In this document: positions 20,801 through 29,563 of the stretch, in pieces
How positions within the stretch are numbered: the first letter of the stretch is position 1
Layout of the letters: each line of letters begins with the position of its first letter
DNA from: Massilia sp. NR 4-1
Lineage (GTDB): Bacteria > Pseudomonadota > Gammaproteobacteria > Burkholderiales > Burkholderiaceae_D
Assembly (NCBI RefSeq): GCF_001191005.1
Contig: NZ_CP012201.1
Span: 806,001-870,000 of the forward strand
Reading direction: 5' to 3'
DNA: 64,000 nucleotides
Notes under the pieces: model-generated
What the model was told of the DNA's origin: nothing
Database searches by the model: none
What the model saw: the letters and a program-made list of their open reading frames with translations, nothing else
Program-made: the position numbers and the translations under genes

Positions 20801-21382
20801 TCGGAGCGCAAGAATTTCCTCGATTCGCAGAATGCCGACCTGACCGAGGCGATCAACACGCTGGAAGACGCGATCCAGAAGATCGACAAGGAAACCCGCG
20901 ACCTCTTGCAGGATACCTTCGACCGCGTGAACGGCCACTTCTCCGAACTGTTCCCCATCCTGTTCGGCGGCGGCCAGGCCAAGCTGATCATGACGGGCGA
21001 CGAAATCCTGGACTCGGGCGTGCAGGTCATGGCCCAGCCGCCGGGCAAGAAGAACGCCACCATCCACCTGTTGTCGGGCGGCGAAAAAGCGCTGACCGCA
21101 ACCGCGCTGGTGTTCTCCATGTTCCGCCTGAACCCGGCGCCGTTCTGCCTGCTCGACGAAGTCGATGCGCCGCTGGACGACGCCAATACGGAGCGCTTCT
21201 GCCGCATGGTGAAGCGCATGTCCGAACATACCCAATTCCTCTTCATCTCGCACAACAAGATTGCGATGGAGATGGCCAATCAACTGATCGGTGTGACGAT
21301 GCAGGAGCAGGGCGTATCGCGCATCGTGGCGGTGGACATGGAAGCCGCCGCCAACTTCGCTTCCGAGGCACAAGCAGCATGA
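17855..21382 (+). CDS. smc: Chromosome segregation protein SMC
   Basis: This 1175-residue ATPase organises and segregates the chromosome. The head contains Walker A GPNGCGKSN (residues 31-39), the signature LLSGGEKALTATAL (near 1071) and Walker B PFCLLDEVDAPLDD (near 1095). Two long coiled coils flank a hinge near residues 510-640. The start codon is GTG. Its stop overlaps the zipA start by four bases (ATGA). No scpA or scpB is in the window. Confidence 0.98.
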   Translation: MRLSSIKLSGFKSFVDPTNFQVPGQLVGVVGPNGCGKSNIIDAVRWVLGESKASELRGESMQDVIFNGSTLRKPAGRASVELVFDNHEGKASGQWGQYAEIAVKRTLTRDGTSTYYINSQPVRRRDIQDIFLGTGLGPRAYAIIGQGMIARIIESRPEELRVFLEEAAGVSKYKERRRETENRLHDTRENLLRVEDILRELNTNLERLEAQAAVANKFHQLQSDQEEKQKLLWLLRKNEAHSEQTRFFREVEQAQTDLEEQTAKLRHVELSLEQMRQAHFAVGDRLHQAQGHLYQTNSEIGSLEAQIKFVIESRTRLQQQLVALAAQRDQWQQQASDYAGQVEEAEFNLEELSAKVEQSRIMAEQKAELLPMLETEWREAQNRSTESRARIMQAQQQLELESAHQRNASNILSGLATRRERLQQEKSGLALPDSSHLANLKMQLEEKQQTLEEQNFHLEEALELQPKLEEERQQAQAAVQKETAANAQLEARLNALRQLQERVQTEGKVTPWLEKHELNELPRLWQKLHIEDGWESALEAVLRERTSALQVSNLDWAKHFFSDAPPAKLALFAPVTAAPAAEPEVAGLKRFISLLKLNDPGLRGVLQDWLHLVFMAEDAAAAFQARASLPAGACVVTRQGHMITQNSVRFYAADAEQDGMLGRQQEIENIGKQLRAQSMLAEEARSRAVRAEAAVSNHARTLAELRQKIQSLTQTVHSLQLEVMKLSEVEARFNQRSDQIEADLAEIAAQEEEQMQVKLESEEKFEQLDMELGNLQGEHEEGQTAFMDKEQRLADAREALRELERKAQEAEFAEKAARSRIEELRRNIVTASNQVEQVEQSVKAGQLELEGLESGAANEGLQGLLDRRTQQERALADARHELDQITQQLRQAEDARMQSERTLQPQRDKITEMQLKEQAARLNQEQFAQQLAEVQADEAALSEKLHPDMKPSYLQGEVTRLSNAITALGAVNLAALDELSQASERKNFLDSQNADLTEAINTLEDAIQKIDKETRDLLQDTFDRVNGHFSELFPILFGGGQAKLIMTGDEILDSGVQVMAQPPGKKNATIHLLSGGEKALTATALVFSMFRLNPAPFCLLDEVDAPLDDANTERFCRMVKRMSEHTQFLFISHNKIAMEMANQLIGVTMQEQGVSRIVAVDMEAAANFASEAQAA

Positions 21383-22638
21383 CAGATTTTCAAATGAGTT
21401 TAATCGCAGCCGGCGGCGTCTTTATCGTCGGCGTTATCTCCTACAACAAGTGGCAGGAGTACAAGGCCAAGAAGAGCGTGGAACGCGCTTTCGCCTCCGA
21501 CCATGACGATGTGCTGATGCGCAGCGGCGAAGAGGTGCAGGCGCCGTCCGCGCGCCACGAGCCGAGCTTCTCGCTGGACGAAACCCCGCTGCCGGACGCC
21601 GGCTCCGGTGCCTATGCCGCGCCCGAGCATGTGGAAGGCGACCTGCCGGCGCCAAGCTTCGCGCCCGACGCCGAGGAAACCGATCATGCGGCGCATGCGG
21701 CCGATCCCGCAGCGCGCGCGCACCACGGCGCAAACGGCGCTGCCCCGGCGGCCGGCGCTGCTGGCGCGGCCAGTGCTGGCGCTGCCGGCGCACCGTCCGC
21801 GCCGCAGCGCAGCGCCGACGCTTCCGTGCCGGCAGCCGAACTGGCCACCAGCCTGGTCGATCCCCTGATCGACTGCCTGCTGCCGCTGGAACTGGAAGCG
21901 CCGGTGCGCGGCGAGAAGATCCTGCCTGCGCTGCACAAGCTGCGCTTTGTCGGCAGCAAGCCGGTGCACTATATCGGCCTGGCCGTCAGCGGCGACTGGG
22001 AACCCATCGTGCATGGCACGGTCTACACCAAGCTGCAAGGCGGCGTCCAGCTGGCCAGCCGCAGCACGGCCTTGAACGAACTGGAATACTCGGAGCTGGT
22101 GACGCGCCTGCGCGGCGTGGCCGATGAAATCGGCGCCGAGCCGCATATCCCGGACATGATTGAAGTCATGGCCGAAGCCAAGAACCTGCACCGCTTCGTC
22201 GCCAGCCACGATGCCCAGCTGGGCGTGAACCTGGCCAGCAACGGCGCGCCATGGGCCATCACGACCCTGCTCGGCGCCCTGGAAAAGCAGGGCTTCGACG
22301 TGCGTCCCGACGGCCGCTACACCATGCGCGACAACGAGGGCGGCCAGCTGTTCAGCCTCTCCACCAATGTCACCCTGGCTGAAGAGACCACGCCGCGCCT
22401 GACCCTGCTGCTCGACGTGCCTTGCGTGGCGCCGGCGCGCGACGGCTTCGGCGCCATGATCGCCTGCGCCAAGTCGCTGGTGGCGCGCCTGGACGCGACC
22501 ATCGTGGACGACTACAACCAGCCGCTGAGCGACGCCGCCCTGACGGAGATCGCCGGCCAGGTGAAAGACTTTTATGCCGAGATGGACAGTGCCGACATCC
22601 CCGCCGGTTCCACCCGCGCCCTGCGCCTGTTCAGCTGA
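21379..22638 (+). CDS. zipA: Cell division protein ZipA homologue
   Basis: This 419-residue protein begins with a single transmembrane helix (SLIAAGGVFIVGVISYNKWQ). A long Ala/Pro/Gly-rich linker (about residues 80-155) follows. The C-terminal ~250 residues resemble the ZipA FtsZ-binding domain (TLLGALEKQGFDVRPDGRYT, FGAMIACAKSLVARLDATIV). ZipA tethers FtsZ to the membrane at the division septum. Divergence from enterobacterial ZipA is high, but the domain order and the smc-zipA-ligA arrangement support the call. It overlaps smc by four bases and ends 13 bases before ligA. Confidence 0.9.
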   Translation: MTDFQMSLIAAGGVFIVGVISYNKWQEYKAKKSVERAFASDHDDVLMRSGEEVQAPSARHEPSFSLDETPLPDAGSGAYAAPEHVEGDLPAPSFAPDAEETDHAAHAADPAARAHHGANGAAPAAGAAGAASAGAAGAPSAPQRSADASVPAAELATSLVDPLIDCLLPLELEAPVRGEKILPALHKLRFVGSKPVHYIGLAVSGDWEPIVHGTVYTKLQGGVQLASRSTALNELEYSELVTRLRGVADEIGAEPHIPDMIEVMAEAKNLHRFVASHDAQLGVNLASNGAPWAITTLLGALEKQGFDVRPDGRYTMRDNEGGQLFSLSTNVTLAEETTPRLTLLLDVPCVAPARDGFGAMIACAKSLVARLDATIVDDYNQPLSDAALTEIAGQVKDFYAEMDSADIPAGSTRALRLFS

Positions 22639-22651
22639 GTAGTACCGCATC

Positions 22652-25000
22652 ATGAATGAATTGAATCAAAGCCCGGCCGAACGCGCAGCGTGGCTGACGG
22701 CGGAGCTGAACCGCCATCTGCACGCTTATCACGTGCTGGACGCGCCCACCATCCCGGACGCGGAATACGACCGGCTGTTCGCCGAGTTGCAACAGATCGA
22801 AGCGGAGCATCCCGAACTGGCCGCGCCCGACTCGCCGACCTTGCGCGTCGGCGCGTCGCCTTTGCCGCAGTTCGACGCGGTGACGCACGCCGTGCCCATG
22901 CTGTCGCTGAATAACGGCTTCTCCGAAGAGGATATCGAGAACTTCGACCGCCGCGTGCGCGAGGGCCTGGACAAGCTGGAAGTCGATTACGCCGCCGAGG
23001 TCAAGTTCGACGGCCTGGCCATCAATCTGCGCTACGAGAACGGCCTGTTCGTGCAGGCCGCCACGCGCGGCGACGGCTATACCGGCGAGGACGTGTCGGC
23101 CAATATCCGTACCATCGGCGTGATTCCGCTGCGCCTGCGCGGCGGCAACCTGCCGCGCGTGCTGGAAGTGCGCGGCGAAGTGCTGATGTTCAAGGCCGAT
23201 TTCGAAGCCATGAATGCGCGCCAGCGCGAAGCGGGACAAAAGGAATTCGTCAATCCGCGCAATGCGGCGGCGGGCAGCCTGCGCCAGCTCGATTCGCGCA
23301 TCACGGCCCAGCGCAGGCTGCGCTTCTTCGCCTATGGCATCGGCGAACTGCTGGGTGCCGAGCTGCCGGCCTCGCATTCCGCCTTGCTGGACTGGTATGA
23401 GGAACTGGGTCTGCCGGTGGCCAAGGAACGCGCCGTGGTGCGCGGCAAGGACGGCCTGCTGGACTACTTCAGCCGGATCGGCCAGGCCCGCCCCGCCATG
23501 CCGTACGAGATCGACGGCGTGGTGTACAAGACCAATCTGCTGGAAGAGCAGCGCGAGCTGGGTTTCGTCTCGCGCGCGCCGCGTTTCGCGCTGGCCCATA
23601 AATTCCCGGCCGAGGAGGCCACCACCGTGGTGCAGGCGATCGAAGTGCAGGTTGGCCGTACCGGCGCCATCACGCCGGTGGCGCGCCTGGCCCCGGTCTT
23701 CGTCGGCGGCGTCACCGTCACCAACGCCACCCTGCATAACGAGGACGAGGTGCGCCGCAAGGACGTGCGCGTGGGTGATACCGTCATCGTGCGCCGCGCC
23801 GGCGACGTGATCCCGGAAGTGCTGGCCGTGGTGCCCGAAAGGCGGCCGCAACCCGAACCGGCCGCCTATGTGCTGCCGAAATCCTGTCCCGTGTGCGGTT
23901 CGCACGTGGTGCGGGAAGAGGGCGAGGCCATTGCGCGCTGCTCGGGCGGCCTGTTCTGCTCGGCCCAGCGCAAGGAAGCGATCCGCCACTTCAGCGGCCG
24001 CCGCATGATGGACATCGAAGGCCTGGGCGACCGCTACATCGATAATCTGGTCGAATGCAATCTGGTGCATGGCGTGGCCGATCTGTACAAGCTGACGCTG
24101 GACGACCTGCTCAAGATGAAACGCCTGGCCGATGAGCGCGACGGCACCACCCCGGAGACGGTCCAGCAGGGCAAGATCGCCACCAAATGGGCCGACAATC
24201 TGCTGGAAGCGATTGCCGCCAGCAAGACGCCGCCGCTGGAGCGCCTGCTGTTCGCGCTCGGCATCCGCCATGTGGGCGAGTCCACCGCCAAGACCCTGGC
24301 CGAGTGGCTGGGCCATTTTGCGCTGATCCGCCGCGCGCCGGTGGCGCTGCTGCGCGTATTGCCCGATATCGGCGGTACCGTGGCCGAGTCCATCGCCGAG
24401 TTCTTTGCCGAGGCGAAGAACCAGCAAGCCATCGACGCGCTGCTGGCGGCCGGCGTGGCGCCGCAGGGCGAGCACGCGCCCAAGGCCCAGCTGCGCGAAA
24501 AGCTGGAGCCGGTATCGCTGCTGGCTGCGATGGGGATTCCCAAATTGACCGAGCCGCGCTGCCGCCAGCTGGTCGAGCAGGGCCTGACGCTGGAAGCGCT
24601 GGCGTATCTGAAGATCTTCGACGTCTTCGGCCTGCCGGCCGCGGTGGCGGGCGCGCTGGGCGAGTGGATGGCGCAGCAAGCCAACCGCGACGCCTTGCTG
24701 GCCCTCGATGCCTTGCGCGCCGAGCTGCTGGCCCAGCTGCCGGAAACCGCCGCCGCCGAAGGCGCCATGGCCGGCAAGACCTTTGTGCTGACCGGCACGC
24801 TGCCCACCATGGGCCGCGACCAAGCCGCCGCGCTGATCGAACAGGCGGGCGGCAAGGTCTCCGCTTCGGTCTCGAAAAAAACTTCCTACCTGGTGGCGGG
24901 CGCCGAAGCGGGCAGCAAGCTGGCCAAGGCGGAGGAACTCGGCATCACCATCCTGGACGAGGCGGGCCTCTTGGCCCTGCTGGGCCAGGGCGGCGCATAA
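22652..25000 (+). CDS. ligA: NAD-dependent DNA ligase, with an unusual insert
   Basis: This 782-residue NAD+-dependent ligase seals nicks in replication and repair. The adenylated lysine is K118 in VKFDG. A four-Cys zinc finger (CPVCG, then RCSGGLFC) lies near residues 412-435. Helix-hairpin-helix repeats follow, and a BRCT domain begins near residue 706 (AGKTFVLTGTLPTMGRDQA). Typical LigA is 670-700 residues. About 85 extra residues (about 605-700) sit between the HhH domain and BRCT and contain MGIPKLTEPRCRQLVEQGL. No frameshift is seen. Confidence 0.97.
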   Translation: MNELNQSPAERAAWLTAELNRHLHAYHVLDAPTIPDAEYDRLFAELQQIEAEHPELAAPDSPTLRVGASPLPQFDAVTHAVPMLSLNNGFSEEDIENFDRRVREGLDKLEVDYAAEVKFDGLAINLRYENGLFVQAATRGDGYTGEDVSANIRTIGVIPLRLRGGNLPRVLEVRGEVLMFKADFEAMNARQREAGQKEFVNPRNAAAGSLRQLDSRITAQRRLRFFAYGIGELLGAELPASHSALLDWYEELGLPVAKERAVVRGKDGLLDYFSRIGQARPAMPYEIDGVVYKTNLLEEQRELGFVSRAPRFALAHKFPAEEATTVVQAIEVQVGRTGAITPVARLAPVFVGGVTVTNATLHNEDEVRRKDVRVGDTVIVRRAGDVIPEVLAVVPERRPQPEPAAYVLPKSCPVCGSHVVREEGEAIARCSGGLFCSAQRKEAIRHFSGRRMMDIEGLGDRYIDNLVECNLVHGVADLYKLTLDDLLKMKRLADERDGTTPETVQQGKIATKWADNLLEAIAASKTPPLERLLFALGIRHVGESTAKTLAEWLGHFALIRRAPVALLRVLPDIGGTVAESIAEFFAEAKNQQAIDALLAAGVAPQGEHAPKAQLREKLEPVSLLAAMGIPKLTEPRCRQLVEQGLTLEALAYLKIFDVFGLPAAVAGALGEWMAQQANRDALLALDALRAELLAQLPETAAAEGAMAGKTFVLTGTLPTMGRDQAAALIEQAGGKVSASVSKKTSYLVAGAEAGSKLAKAEELGITILDEAGLLALLGQGGA

Positions 25001-25019
25001 ACATCCTACGGAGAAAATT

Positions 25020-25916
25020 TTGAGTCAAATTCGAAAAGCCGTCTTCCCGGTCGCCGGTCTCGGCAGCCGCTTCCTTCCCGCCACCAAGGCGCAGCCGAAG
25101 GAAATGCTGCCCATCGTCGACAAGCCGCTGATCCAGTACGCGGTGGAGGAGGCGGTGGCGGCCGGCATCACGGACCTGATCTTCATCACCGGCCGCAACA
25201 AGCGCGCCATCGAAGACCATTTCGACAAGGCTTACGAGCTGGAGTCCGAACTGGAAGCGGCCGGCAAGGCAGCCTTGCTGGAAGTGGTGCGCAATGTGAT
25301 TCCGCGCGACGTCAACTGCATCTATATCCGCCAATCCGAACCGCTGGGCCTGGGCCATGCGGTGCTGTGCGCCCGCCCCATCATCGGCCGCGAACCGTTT
25401 GCCGTGCTGCTGGCCGACGACTTCATGGACACCGCGCCCGGCGTCAAGCCGGTGCTGGCGCAGATGACGGAAACCTATACCTACGAACGCGCCAGCCTGC
25501 TGGCCGTGCAGGAAGTGCCGCGCGCCGATACGCGCCAGTACGGCATCGTCAGCGCCGAGGCTTACCGTCCGAATATCGACCTGGTTTCGGCCATCGTCGA
25601 GAAACCGCACCCGGAAGTGGCGCCATCGACGCTGGCCGTGGTCGGCCGCTATGTGCTGACCGCGCGCGTGTTCGACTACCTGGAAACCCTGGGCGCCGGC
25701 ACCGGCGGCGAGATCCAGCTCACCGACGGCATCGCCGCGCTGATGCAGGCCGAACGCGTTTTGGCCTACCGTTATGAAGGACAGCGCTATGATTGCGGTT
25801 CCAAGCTCGGTTATCTGAAAGCGACCCTGGCCATGGGCCTCAAGCACGAGGAAACCGGCAAGGCCTTCCGCGCTTATCTGAACGAGATCCACAGCCAGCT
25901 GGAGGGCGCTCAATGA
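25020..25916 (+). CDS. galU: UTP--glucose-1-phosphate uridylyltransferase
   Basis: This 298-residue enzyme makes UDP-glucose for envelope polysaccharides. The nucleotide-binding loop is AVFPVAGLGSRFLPATKAQP and the metal-binding region is LLADDFMD. VEKPHPEVAPS and GGEIQLTDGI are also conserved. Translation starts at TTG (25020), supported by CGGAG seven bases upstream and by the conserved N-terminus. It is 19 bases after ligA and overlaps def by four bases. Confidence 0.97.
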   Translation: MSQIRKAVFPVAGLGSRFLPATKAQPKEMLPIVDKPLIQYAVEEAVAAGITDLIFITGRNKRAIEDHFDKAYELESELEAAGKAALLEVVRNVIPRDVNCIYIRQSEPLGLGHAVLCARPIIGREPFAVLLADDFMDTAPGVKPVLAQMTETYTYERASLLAVQEVPRADTRQYGIVSAEAYRPNIDLVSAIVEKPHPEVAPSTLAVVGRYVLTARVFDYLETLGAGTGGEIQLTDGIAALMQAERVLAYRYEGQRYDCGSKLGYLKATLAMGLKHEETGKAFRAYLNEIHSQLEGAQ

Positions 25917-26449
25917 CGGTACGCGAAATTCTGAAGATGGGGGATCCGTGCCTGTCGCGCGTGGCCGATCCCATCCGCGAATTCAATACCCCGGCCCTGC
26001 ATGGCCTGATCGCCGATATGTTCGACACCATGCACGCGGCCGACGGCGCCGGCCTGGCCGCGCCGCAGATCGGCGTCAGCCTGCAGCTGGTGATCTTCGG
26101 CTTCAAGTCCAACCAGCGCTACCCCGACGCGCCCCAGGTGCCGGAAACGGTGCTGATCAATCCGGTCCTGACCCCGCTCGGCGACGAGCAGGAAGAGGGC
26201 TTTGAAGGCTGCCTGTCGGTGCTCGGCCTGCGCGGCAGCGTGCCGCGCTACACGCGCCTGCGTTATGAAGGCTATGACCAGTATGGCAACAAGCTGTTGC
26301 GCGAAGTGGACGGTTTCCATGCGCGCGTGGTGCAGCACGAGGTCGACCACCTGCTCGGCATCCTCTATCCCAGCCGCATCCGCGACTTTTCGCGCTTCGG
26401 TTTCACCTCGGTGATGTTCCCCGACCTCGATCCAAATTCCGACGATTAA
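25913..26449 (+). CDS. def: Peptide deformylase
   Basis: This 178-residue metalloenzyme removes the formyl group from nascent proteins. All three motifs are present: GAGLAAPQIGV, EGCLSV and QHEVDHL (Cys and two His as metal ligands). The start at 25913 overlaps the galU stop (ATGA); longer frames upstream are rejected. It is not next to fmt, so it may be a second deformylase of the genome. That cannot be tested here. Confidence 0.95.
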   Translation: MTVREILKMGDPCLSRVADPIREFNTPALHGLIADMFDTMHAADGAGLAAPQIGVSLQLVIFGFKSNQRYPDAPQVPETVLINPVLTPLGDEQEEGFEGCLSVLGLRGSVPRYTRLRYEGYDQYGNKLLREVDGFHARVVQHEVDHLLGILYPSRIRDFSRFGFTSVMFPDLDPNSDD

Positions 26450-26476
26450 TAGAGGATTAATAGACGATACAATTAA

Positions 26477-26505
26477 TTGGCGGCGGCGGAAAAGTGGCGT
26501 AATAT
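26477..26505 (+). promoter_or_regulatory. Sigma-70 promoter of the OPT transporter gene
   Basis: TTGGCG and TAATAT are separated by 17 bases in the 124-base gap after def. Transcription would start near 26512, about 60 bases before the ATG. Confidence 0.6.
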
Positions 26506-26573
26506 CCGGTGCAACAAGATTGCCCAGTATATAACAACCACCAGAACTACTTGGAAACCGGAGAGTAACAGGG

Positions 26574-28556
26574 ATGAATAAAACCACGCCGTCCAACCCA
26601 CTGGAGTTCAGCATCCGGGGCATCGTCCTCGGGATTTTGATTACGCTGATCTTCACCGCCGCCCAGGTCTATCTCGGCCTGAAAGTGGGTCTGACCTTCG
26701 CCACCTCGATTCCTGCCGCCGTCATCTCGATGGCCTTGCTGAGCGCCTTCAAGGACGCCACCATCCAGGAAAACAATATCGTGCAAACCATTGCCTCGGC
26801 CGCGGGCACGCTGGCTTCGGTGATCTTCGTGCTGCCCGGCCTGCTAATGATCGGCTGGTGGACCAAGATCCCGTTCTGGCCCACCTTCGGCGCTTGCGCC
26901 GTGGGCGGCGTGCTGGGCGTGATGTACACCATGCCGCTGCGCCGCGCGCTGGTGTCGCAATCGAACCTGCCGTATCCGGAGGGCGTGGCCGCCGCTGAAG
27001 TGCTGAAAGTCGGCACCGCTTCGCGCGCCGGCGCGAAGGAAGGCAAGGCCGGCCTGTGGGCGGTGATCTGGGGCGCGGTGGCGTCGGCCCTCTTCGCCTT
27101 CCTCGCCGCGGCGCGCCTGATCGCCGGCGAAGTGGCGCATTTCGTCAAATTCGGCGGCGGCGCCACCGGCCTGGGCGCATCCAGCTCCCTGGCCCTGGTC
27201 GGCGCCGGCCACCTGATGGGCATCACCGTCGGCATCGCCATGGCGGTCGGCCTGGCCATCGCCTGGGGCGTGCTGGTGCCGCTGCTGACCAGCTGGAATC
27301 CGATGCCGGATGCTTCCGTGGCCGACCACGCCACCACCATCTGGCGCACCCAGGTGCGCATGATCGGCGCCGGCACCATCGGCGCGGCCGCCATCGTCAC
27401 CTTGGCCACCCTGGTCAAGCCGGTGGTGGGCGGCCTGCAATCGGCACTGGCGGCATCGGCGCATGCCAAGAACGGCGGCGCGGACATTCCGCGCGAAGAC
27501 CGCGACCTGCCGATCTTCCTGGTCGGCCTGGTGACCCTGCTGTCCATGGTGCCGGCCGGCTGGCTGCTGGCCAGCTTCCTGCAGGGCGGCCCGCTGTCCG
27601 AACTGTCGCTGCCGCTGGTGGCAGTGGGCGTCGGCTATATCCTGATCGCCGGCATGCTGGCCGCCGCCGTGTGCGGCTATATGGCGGGTCTGATCGGTTC
27701 CTCCAACTCGCCGGTGTCCGGCCTGGCCATCCTGACCATTCTGGGCGCGGCCGCCACCGTAGGCTTCGTCGGGCGCCATGTGATGGGACCGGAAACCAGC
27801 CAGGCGCTGATCGCCTACGCCCTGTTCGTCACCACCGTGGTGCTGGCCGTGGCCGTGATCGGCAACGACAATCTGCAGGATCTGAAAACCGGCCAGCTGG
27901 TCGGCGCCACGCCGTGGAAGCAGCAGCTGGCCCTGATCATCGGCGTCTTCGCCGGCTCCTGCGTGGTGCCGCCCGTGCTGGAACTGCTGAACCATGCCAA
28001 CGGCTTTGCCGGCGCGCCGAACGCCAATGCGATCTCCGACCAGCCGCTGGCCGCGCCGCAGGCGACCCTGATCTCGACCCTGGCCAAGGGCGTGATCGGC
28101 GGCGACCTGCCATGGCATCTGGTGGGCTATGGCGCCTTGCTGGGCCTGGGCCTGGTGGCCATCAATTACCTGCTGAAAGCGTCCAGCAACGGCCGCCTCA
28201 GCCTGCCGCCGCTGGGCGTGGGCCTGGCGATCTACCTGCCGAGCGCCGTGACCGCGCCGGTGGTGGTGGGCGCCGTGGCCGGCTACTTCTTCGAGAAGGC
28301 CGTGCACGGCAAGAGCTATGGCGAAGCCGCTTCCCGCCTGGGTGTGCTGATCATGTCCGGCTTCATCGTCGGCGAAAGCCTGTTCAATGTGGCGCTGGCC
28401 GGCTTGATCGTGCTCTCGGGCAAGGGCGAGCCGCTGGCCATCGCCAACAGCATGGGCGAATCGACCACCATGCTGATCGCCCTGGCCGTCGGCGCTGCCG
28501 TGGTCTCGGGCCTGTACCGCTGGTCGGCCAGCTCGGCCCGCCGCTGCGAGGCTTAA
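26574..28556 (+). CDS. OPT-family oligopeptide transporter
   Basis: This 660-residue inner-membrane protein has about 14 hydrophobic helices. It begins with the family-typical EFSIRGIVLGILITLIFTAA, and the loop NLPYPEGVAAAEVLK (near residue 125) is an OPT signature. Members carry oligopeptides or metal-peptide complexes by proton symport; the substrate here is unknown. It has its own promoter. The next gene starts one base after its stop codon, so the two are co-transcribed. Confidence 0.93.
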   Translation: MNKTTPSNPLEFSIRGIVLGILITLIFTAAQVYLGLKVGLTFATSIPAAVISMALLSAFKDATIQENNIVQTIASAAGTLASVIFVLPGLLMIGWWTKIPFWPTFGACAVGGVLGVMYTMPLRRALVSQSNLPYPEGVAAAEVLKVGTASRAGAKEGKAGLWAVIWGAVASALFAFLAAARLIAGEVAHFVKFGGGATGLGASSSLALVGAGHLMGITVGIAMAVGLAIAWGVLVPLLTSWNPMPDASVADHATTIWRTQVRMIGAGTIGAAAIVTLATLVKPVVGGLQSALAASAHAKNGGADIPREDRDLPIFLVGLVTLLSMVPAGWLLASFLQGGPLSELSLPLVAVGVGYILIAGMLAAAVCGYMAGLIGSSNSPVSGLAILTILGAAATVGFVGRHVMGPETSQALIAYALFVTTVVLAVAVIGNDNLQDLKTGQLVGATPWKQQLALIIGVFAGSCVVPPVLELLNHANGFAGAPNANAISDQPLAAPQATLISTLAKGVIGGDLPWHLVGYGALLGLGLVAINYLLKASSNGRLSLPPLGVGLAIYLPSAVTAPVVVGAVAGYFFEKAVHGKSYGEAASRLGVLIMSGFIVGESLFNVALAGLIVLSGKGEPLAIANSMGESTTMLIALAVGAAVVSGLYRWSASSARRCEA

Positions 28557-28557
28557 G

Positions 28558-29406
28558 ATGCGCACCCTGCGCCTGGCTTCGGGACAGAACGTGCCGGTGC
28601 TGGGGCAGGGCACCTGGAATATGGGCGAGTCGGCCGCCCGCAAAGCCGAGGAGGTGCGGGCCCTGCAACTGGGCCTGGACCTCGGCATGAGTCTGATCGA
28701 CACCGCCGAAATGTATGCCGACGGCGGCGCCGAGGAAGTGGTGGCCGCAGCGCTGGTTGGCCGGCGCGAGCAGGCTTACCTGGTCAGCAAGGCCTATCCC
28801 CACAATGCCACGCGCACCGGTCTGGTGCAGGCTTGCGAGCGCAGCCTGCGCCGTTTGCGCACCGATTATCTCGATCTCTACCTGCTGCATTGGCGCGGCG
28901 ACGTGCCGCTCGATGAAACCCTGGAAGCTTTCGCTGTCCTGCACAAGTCCGGAAAAATCCGCGCCTTTGGCGTCAGCAATTTTGACCGTGCCGATATGGA
29001 CGAAGCGCTGGCTTTGCCCGCAGGCGCCGCCGTGGCCGCCAACCAGGTGCTCTACAATGTGCGCCGGCGCGGCATCGAATGGAATCTGCTGCCCTGGTGC
29101 CGCGAGCACAATATTGCCGTGATGGCATACAGCCCGCTCGAATCGGCGCGCAGCGAACAGCAGCATCTGTTCGACCATCCGCTGCTGCAACGACTGGCCA
29201 TCGCGCATGGCGCCACCCCGGCCCAGATCGCGCTGGCCTGGGTGCTGCGGCAGGACGGCGTCATCGCCATTCCCAAAGCCGTGACCCCGGTCCATGTGCG
29301 GGCCAACCGCGCGGCCCACGACCTCCAGCTCAGTCCCGATGAGCTTGCCGCCATCGACCAAGCCTTCCCCCCGCCGCGCCGCGCCACCCCGCTCGCCATG
29401 CTCTAA
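28558..29406 (+). CDS. Aldo/keto reductase
   Basis: This 282-residue NADPH-dependent oxidoreductase has the (beta/alpha)8 AKR fold. The catalytic tetrad is visible: Asp in LIDTAEMYADG, Tyr in AEMY, Lys in LVSKAYPHNA and His in LYLLHWRG. FGVSNFDRADM and the C-terminal cofactor segment AIPKAVTPVHVRANR are conserved. The ATG follows the OPT stop by one base, with GAGG inside the end of the upstream gene. It resembles AKR5-like 2,5-diketogluconate reductases, but substrate assignment is unsafe. Confidence 0.95.
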   Translation: MRTLRLASGQNVPVLGQGTWNMGESAARKAEEVRALQLGLDLGMSLIDTAEMYADGGAEEVVAAALVGRREQAYLVSKAYPHNATRTGLVQACERSLRRLRTDYLDLYLLHWRGDVPLDETLEAFAVLHKSGKIRAFGVSNFDRADMDEALALPAGAAVAANQVLYNVRRRGIEWNLLPWCREHNIAVMAYSPLESARSEQQHLFDHPLLQRLAIAHGATPAQIALAWVLRQDGVIAIPKAVTPVHVRANRAAHDLQLSPDELAAIDQAFPPPRRATPLAML

Positions 29407-29412
29407 GCCGGC

Positions 29413-29556
29413 GTTTGCGCCAAATCAAGGAATGTCCGCCCTGGTGCCAGACGGCGGCACCGAGGCCCTGAGATAGAACATTTGCGGCTTTAAATCAAAT
29501 AATGTCCGCCCCCAGTGCCTGGCACCAGGGTGGACATTTGTTGAGAAAAATCAAAC
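29413..29556. repeat. Dispersed palindromic repeat, copy B
   Basis: This noncoding block lies between the convergent aldo/keto reductase and MipA genes. Its first half (29413-29484) matches copy A. Its second half holds the near-perfect hairpin AATGTCC...GGCACCAGGG...GGACATT (29500-29538). The AAATCAA and AATGTCCGCC words occur twice. The hairpin could also end transcription from both sides, although no T-run is present. Confidence 0.75.
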
Positions 29557-29563
29557 GGCGGCT

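Noticed and set aside
17861..21373. A 1170-residue open frame opposite smc
   Set aside because: It is an antisense shadow, dominated by Leu, Gln, Arg and His. SMC on the plus strand has intact Walker and signature motifs.
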